This document shows positions 58,452 through 64,000 of a DNA stretch of 64,000 nt, piece by piece. Numbering within the stretch: position 1 is the first letter of the stretch; every line of letters starts with the position of its first letter. The notes beneath the pieces are model-generated. The model saw only the letters and a program-made list of their open reading frames with translations. It was not told the origin of the DNA and made no database searches. A program made the translations under genes and the position numbers. Source of the stretch: Triticum aestivum (lineage: Eukaryota; Streptophyta; Magnoliopsida; Poales; Poaceae). The DNA is taken from NCBI RefSeq assembly GCF_018294505.1, contig NC_057796.1, positions 190,925,893-190,989,892 of the forward strand, in the 5' to 3' direction.

Positions 58452-61197
58452 TGTAACATCCCAAATTTTCAATTTGGAATGTTATACATAGATCATCATT
58501 TGCATATCATGATTTATTGCATTTTGACAAATCCTTGATAAATCCTAAGCAACTCAAGGACCCTTGGAGAGAGTTGGGGATTTTCTCGAATTTTCTTATT
58601 TGATTTTTCAGACGAGGATTTTATTTTAATTATTTTTCTCTCCGGAAAAATATTTAATTTAAAAATAAACGAGAGGAGAAAATATGACTTCTCCAAACAT
58701 ATTGAAATACTGGAGTAAAAATGTTAAAAAAACATTATATGGAATTTATTGGATTTTATTTGCAATTTTTATTGCATTTAAAAATATGCATGTTTACAAA
58801 ATATTTATTTTTGATTTTAAAAATGTTCACCCTATTCTAGATTTTCTAACTAGACGGGGAAAATTTATTTCGTATTTTTCCGATTTTTATTTATTTTTCT
58901 ATGCAATATTTTCCGCGGAACAATTTTAAAAAAATATGCGCTTGCCCGACTGGGCCGAGGCCCAGCCGAAGCCAGGCCGGCCCGCCCGCGCTCTCCTTCT
59001 GCCCCACGCCGTCGGAGTCCGCCGGGAGCACGAAGCCGCCGCCGCCTCGGGCTTTGCCCCTCCCCCAAGCCCTCTAGCCCCCCACCTATATATAGCACCC
59101 CCCCCCTCCGTTTTCGCCGCCACCATCGCCGGAGAAGCCCCGCCGCCGCCCCGCATCTAATCGCCCGCCGCCGCCCGCCGTTCGCCTCGCCCCTCGCCGC
59201 CGGGAGCGCCGGAGCCCGCTCCTCGCCCGCCGGAACCGCCGCCCGAGCCCCGCACCCCCCCCCCCCCCCCGCCGCCGACCCCGCTCGCCGGAGCCCTCGC
59301 CGGAGCGAGCCCCGCCGAGGTTCTGCCGTTCGAGTTGACTGGTTTTTCTGGAAAAAAAACCCCTTTTGTTTTAAAAAAAAACCTAGATCGGTTTTTTCGG
59401 TTTTCTTATTTTACGAGCGTTCACCGAACCGTTTGTTTTAACGAACGCGTTCGTCGGTTTTTCTCTGTTAACGAACGTCTGTTATTTAACCGTTCGTCCG
59501 ATTTTCTTTTTCGTCGGATTTTCTCGTTATTTTCTCAGATTCGATTTCTGATCGAAACTTCGAACCTGTTTAACTTCTCGCTCGTTTATCGGAATCAGGC
59601 GATTCAAGCGCCTAGAGTTTCGTCTCGAAATTCTCTTTCCGTTTAACCTACTCAAACAAGTTTTTGCTACAGTAAAATTTGACCTAGATCCAGATTAGCA
59701 AACGAAGTTTCTTTCTTTCGCCGTTTGACTTTCGTTGTTTCTTTCGAGTTGATTCTTTTTGCAAACCGGAGTTCTTAGGTTGAACTTTCTGGTTGGATCT
59801 TTCTTTCGAGTTTTACCTGTGCATTAGATGAGTACTGATTGTATGCTTGTTTGTTTGCGATAGAGTACCCGGAGTGTGCCGCTTGTTACTTCGACTCGCT
59901 AGGCTTTGCGGATCATCAGCAAGGCAAGTAACACTTTGATCATACCCCGTTCATACCCAGTTTTATTGCATTAGATCTATTTCCTCAAACACATTGCATG
60001 ATTAGGATCTAATTAAACTGTGGGTATTGGGAAGTAGTTGAGGTAGTACCTATTACCTGTTCTTTATCAAACCCTTGGGAGTTACTTCTACGTTGCTTAT
60101 ATTATTGCCATGCTATGCTCGTAGACGTGGATTGGGTTTGAGAGATATTCATGACAGATGTGAGTGTTTAATAATGGTTCAACTTAAGGTGGCAACTAAA
60201 ACTCACATCTGGGTGGATTGAGACACCTGGAGAACCCAGTGTTGTCTGTATGTATAAGGTCCGCCACCCAGGCTCAAAGGGATCATAAGATTTTTCATGC
60301 TAGAAACTTCCGTGTGCAGCCGCAAGCTATTATGGGCTCTAGCATAGCTGAGTAGGTTACAGGATCTCTTGAAGAGGTGGACTAGCAGATGTAGGGGAAA
60401 GTAGGTGTACCGGTCCATCCAGAGTAGAGAGTGACTGTTTCTGAAAGACTGTGTCTCGGTCATCCGTTTCTCAAACAGCATGCAGTGCGAGAATCAAGCG
60501 GAGGCGATCGAGTCTTGTGGGGAAAAGTGCACAAACCTCTGCAGAGTGTACAAACTGATCATGATTAGCCGTGTCCCCGGTTATGGACAACTTGAGTATC
60601 TAGTACCTGGATTATCATTTGAATCTCATCACCGTGATACTTATAATCAATTTGTTGGGTTAATGATGTTACTTAATTGGGATTGAGTTGGAGGTACCTT
60701 CTCAATGTTTCAACCACCATGATAGTTAAATAAAATTTATTCCTTTGTAGTAGGATAAAATTGGCTTTTCGCAAAAACTGTAACCATAGAGCTTTCCACC
60801 AGCCATATATGCATATAGTATAGCCTTATCATTGTTCATTGCTCTCTATGTGTTGCTTTGCCAGCATATTCTATGTGCTGACCCGTTTCGGGCTGCAACG
60901 TTTCATGTTGCAGACTTTTCAGACGACGAGTAAGGTGCCTTAGTTCGTGGTCTTATACTCAGTGATGCCGCTGGAGTTGATGGACTCACTTGTCTTCCAA
61001 GTCTTCCGCTGTTATCGTTTTAGATGGCCTTAAGCCATGTTTATTATACTTGATCTCTTCGGAGATATTCGATGTAATAAGTGTGTGATTGCTACTCTGT
61101 TATAAATCCTCCATTTGTACTGTGCGTGTCAGCATTACTGATCCAGGGATGACACTGGTGCACAGCAGCACAGGCCATTTGAGGTCTCGTCGCTACA
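58452..61197 (+). repeat. E8 3' LTR (2746 bp)
   Basis: TGTAACATCCC to TCGTCGCTACA. TATATATA at 59087-59094. Contains 62 bp (58840-58901) absent from the 5' LTR, between TTCTA repeats. Confidence 0.92.
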
Positions 61198-62373
61198 TAA
61201 ACATGCATTATGCATAAGTAACATTGGACACTAGCATGAGTAGGATATGAACACCATGAACATAAATATCATAGAGGCTCTGTTGGTTTTGATTCAACTA
61301 CATGTATGAACATGTGCCAAGTCAAGCCACTCGAACATTCAGAGGAGGGTACCATATCATCATACTACATCACAATCACTTTAACACACTGTTGTTATCC
61401 AAGATAAATCATTATTCACTCCCAGCTACTTATGCATGGCATGAGAAACTATAATCTTTAATTGTCATTGCAAACTTGTTTAATCATAATGGGCTGAATC
61501 ATGGATACTAGGTTTAACATGTTTACACAAACAGAACAAGTCGAGTTCATACCCGTTTCTCTCTGCCACGACCAGTTCATCGAATATCATCATTATTGCC
61601 TTTCACTTGCACGACCGAACGATATGAAAATAATAATAGTGCAAGAGTGTCGTGGACTAAGCTGGAATCTGCAAACATCTTATTCAACAGGAGAAGACAA
61701 GGTAAAATGTGCTCTTTATTAGATCAACAATTATTCATATGAGAGCCACTCAACATTTTCATCGTGGTCTTCTCCTCGGTACAACTCGAATAAAAAGAAA
61801 AGAAATTCAGAGAAACACACTGAAATATTTTTGGAGTTTTTGGTTTTCTTGAACAAGCAAATAAAAGGGAAAAGCAAAAACGAGAAAAACTATTTACACG
61901 GGAATGCTCCCAACAACCAAAATAAGAATAAGGAAATCTTTTTGGGTTTTCTTTTTAGTATTACAACTAAGCATGCATAGAAAGTAAACTACTACAACTA
62001 TTTTTTTCTAAAGTTTTTCAAACACACAAGAAGAAGGAAGAAAATAAATCTAAGCATGGATTACAGAATGAAAAAGTGTGAACACCGGCTAATGAAATAT
62101 GTGGACATGAATGTAATGTCGGTGGAAACACGTACTCCCCCAAGCTTAGGCTTTTGGCCTAACTTGGTAGTCGGTCAGTAGCCTGGATAGTAGTTGGCGT
62201 GGTGAGGAGTAGGCATCCACTCATCCCACTGCTGAGGTTCTTGTGCTGCCTCTGCAGCAGCCTGAGTGTTCTGGTAGGCAATGATGTCTGCAGGCATGAT
62301 CCAATATCCGCCCCTGGCAACATAATCAAACAAAGCAGGAGCAGGCAACGGAATAACATCACGAGTTCTCACA
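61198..62373 (-). other. E7 internal non-coding DNA (right part)
   Basis: AT-rich. Contains a second TACTCCCCCAAGCTTAGG block (62,131-62,148), like the polypurine tract at 50,270, but no LTR abuts it. No coding frame of note until 62374. Confidence 0.5.
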
Positions 62374-63172
62374 CTAAAAACCAAGTTCTACGGAAGGGAT
62401 GTTAGGAGATTCGATATCAGTGAAATGGCGGTGATCCATGGCTGCACGATCTAGGTAAACTTTGGTAAGAGGGTAATCATGATGGCGTATCTCAACATTA
62501 AAGTGAGCCGCCAAACGAGGAGCATAAATCCCACCATGTATTTTACCCTGGGATTTATTAAGGTGGAGGCGACGAGCCACAATAGCTCCCAAGCTATAAG
62601 TGTTGTCACCCTCCAGTGCACGACGTAAAACAGCAAGGTCTGGTGAACTAAGTGCACCCACCTTGTCCCTAGCAAGCAAGCATTTTGTAATGAAAAGTGC
62701 AAAGTAATGAACAGCAGGAAAATGCAAGCCAACTACAGTGGTAGCTGACACCCCTATCTCATCTCCCACTGTCAAAGTGCGATAAAAGGCCTCAAAGCCA
62801 GCCGGCCTAGGCTCGGCTAAGCTCCCATCAGAAGGGATCATGCAAATGTCACAAAATTCATTAAGTGGTATCTGATGGTTTTCAACATATAAGGAGGATT
62901 ATTCCTAGGCAGGACAGTAAAACTTTGAACAAAGATGTTTGTGAGGATTTGGTGTTGTTCACACTCATCTCCGATGAAGTCGGTGAGGCCGGCATTAGCA
63001 GCATATTGTGTGAACTCCTGAAGGATTCCAGCCTCTTCCAGGAACGGGTGTGCGGCAATTCACATGGTCGTACTTCCGCCAACCTCCGATGATGGAGATC
63101 ACTATCAGATGACTCCCCAATAACACCCTTGGAGTTCTTCTTGGAGCCAAACTTCCTAAAGATATTCATGGT
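62374..63172 (-). pseudogene. E7 gag-like protein remnant
   Basis: Minus-strand ATG at 63172 (MNIFRKFGSKKNSKGVIGES) followed by GILQEFTQYAANAGLTDFIG in another frame, then DICMIPSDGSLAEPRP and LSSPDLAVLRRALEGDNTYS in a third, to a stop at 62374. Frame changes near 63,040 and 62,870 show it is dead. I recognise it from memory as the first ORF carried by an abundant Triticeae retroelement group. No domain assigned; gag role is inference from position next to the leader. Confidence 0.5.
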
Positions 63173-64000
63173 TTTCCTATGAACAAAATTCTGAAATTTA
63201 TTAGCCCACAAAATTTTCTCAACAAAGCTTCACAAAATTGATACCAACTACTCATAGGGATACATAGAGGCCATAGCTAGCATTCAAACTACTTAGAACT
63301 CTAAGAATTCAACATGCAAGCTCATCTACAGCAGCACCAAGAGTAGCTAATTATTCAAAATATAAACCACTAAAACAAAAACTAATTGGACAAACGGTGG
63401 AGCCACATACCAAGCAACAATCCCCCGAAACAGTTTCGGTTACGGAGCTTCGAGCAAAGAGAACGAAATCCGCGGGTTTGAGAGCAAGAACACGGGAGAG
63501 AGAGAAATGGAGATTTTTTTCTGGAGGTAAGTGGTGAAGTGGTAAGAAGAGATAAGTGAGGGGGCCCACGTGGGGACAACAACCCACCAGGGCGTGCCTA
63601 GGAGTCCTGGCGCGCCCAGGTGGGTTGTGCCCACCTGGTGCACCTCCCTCTGATATTATTTGCACAAGAAATTCAGAAATATTCAGAAAAAAATTGTATT
63701 AAATTTTCAGGGTATTCTAAGAACTTTTATTTTTGGGTCATTTTTTTATTGCACGGGAAATTCAGAAAACATACAAGACATGGCATTTTATTTTATTTAA
63801 CTAATAAAAACAGAAAACAATAAGTAGGGATAGAAGGTAGTGCTTACTAAATTCATCAACTTCATACCGTTCAAAAATGATCCGTTAATAAGGTTGATCA
63901 GGTCTTATTAACAACCACTTTCAATTAGCATGAAACCGAAGAACTTCCGTAAATCACTAAGTTACCTCAATGGGGATATGAATGTCCCCAACAATAAGCA
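63173..64000 (-). other. E7 leader-side non-coding DNA
   Basis: Contains the palindrome-rich stretch GTGGGGACAACAACCCACC ... GGTGGGTTGTGCCCACC (63,571-63,637), similar to the one inside the E7 LTR (49,970-50,030). No gene is supported; the window ends before the 5' LTR is established. Confidence 0.45.

Larger units (their letters stand above)
51345..61197 (+). mobile_element. E8: recent chromodomain Ty3/Gypsy element (9853 bp), partly deleted in pol
   Basis: 5' LTR 51345-54013, tRNA-iMet primer site TGGTATCAGAGCA (54018-54030), extra ORF (54125-54855), gag (55055-56098), pol remnant (56094-58439), polypurine tract TAAGGGGGGTAGGTT (58437-58451), 3' LTR 58452-61197. Perfect target duplication TAAAC (51340-51344 and 61198-61202). 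LTRs differ by roughly 40 substitutions by eye (about 1.5%), so insertion is recent. Confidence 0.95.
48858..64000 (-). mobile_element. E7: LTR retroelement, 3' LTR and internal DNA, split by E8
   Basis: 3' LTR at 48858-50269 (minus sense TGATACGTCTCC to GGGTTATCA), polypurine tract (CCCCCAAGCTTA complement) at 50270-50283, internal DNA 50284-51344 and 61198-64000, and E8 inserted between. The right target copy TAAAC at 61198-61202 belongs to E8. The LTR opening matches, from memory, a very abundant Triticeae LTR; no family name is assigned. The 5' end lies to the right of the window. Confidence 0.75.

Noticed and set aside
62131..62148. Second 3' LTR border of E7
   Set aside because: The CTCCCCCAAGCTT block is present but no TGATACG...TATCA LTR adjoins it on the left.

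Overview
The window is from a large, repeat-dense grass genome, most likely a Triticeae species (wheat, Aegilops, barley or rye). The evidence is long Ty3/Gypsy LTR retrotransposons nested in one another, 5-bp target duplications, Stowaway-type MITEs with CTCCCTCC termini, and genes that survive only in a short island between retroelement blocks. No bacterial, organellar, rRNA or CRISPR sequence was seen. Element numbers (E1-E8) are my own labels, and family names are withheld because no database was searched.

Left block (1-30331), from youngest insertions to oldest. E1 (minus, 1-7635) is a Ty3/Gypsy element with a 3.07-kb 5' LTR and a gag-pol frame open for 1136 codons to the left edge. It sits in the gag of E2 (plus, 7636-25179), a Tat-type element with two RNase H domains and a spliced antisense gene. 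E2 is also split by E3 (12168-18672), a deleted element that carries a 3.3-kb solo LTR (13616-16913) of a family related to E1. E2 lies inside E4 (25180-29749), which holds an antisense B3-like gene and a probable solo LTR (27119-28287). E4 in turn lies in an inverted E2-like LTR fragment, E5 (29750-30331).

Gene island (30332-48857). A minus-strand multi-exon gene of unknown function (30529-32862 and probably further) has five exons with matching splice phases; its 3' part is cut off by E5. A plus-strand F-box/FBD gene (37617-47264) is split inside the F-box by E6 (37694-45026), a complete element with a perfect AGCAG target duplication. E6 has lost nearly all of pol but carries an antisense B3-like gene. 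The intergenic DNA holds MITEs, a 44-bp tandem repeat and a diverged 1-kb duplication rich in CT/CA microsatellites.

Right block (48858-64000). The 3' LTR and internal parts of a minus-strand element (E7) are interrupted by E8 (51345-61197). E8 is a young chromodomain element with perfect TAAAC duplications. It has lost protease and the reverse transcriptase core but keeps RNase H, integrase and chromodomain open.

Main theme: three unrelated-looking retroelements (E2, E4, E6) each carry a gene on the strand opposite to gag-pol, between pol and the 3' LTR, behind its own TATA box; E3 keeps the tail of a fourth. Two of these genes encode a domain resembling the plant B3 DNA-binding fold.
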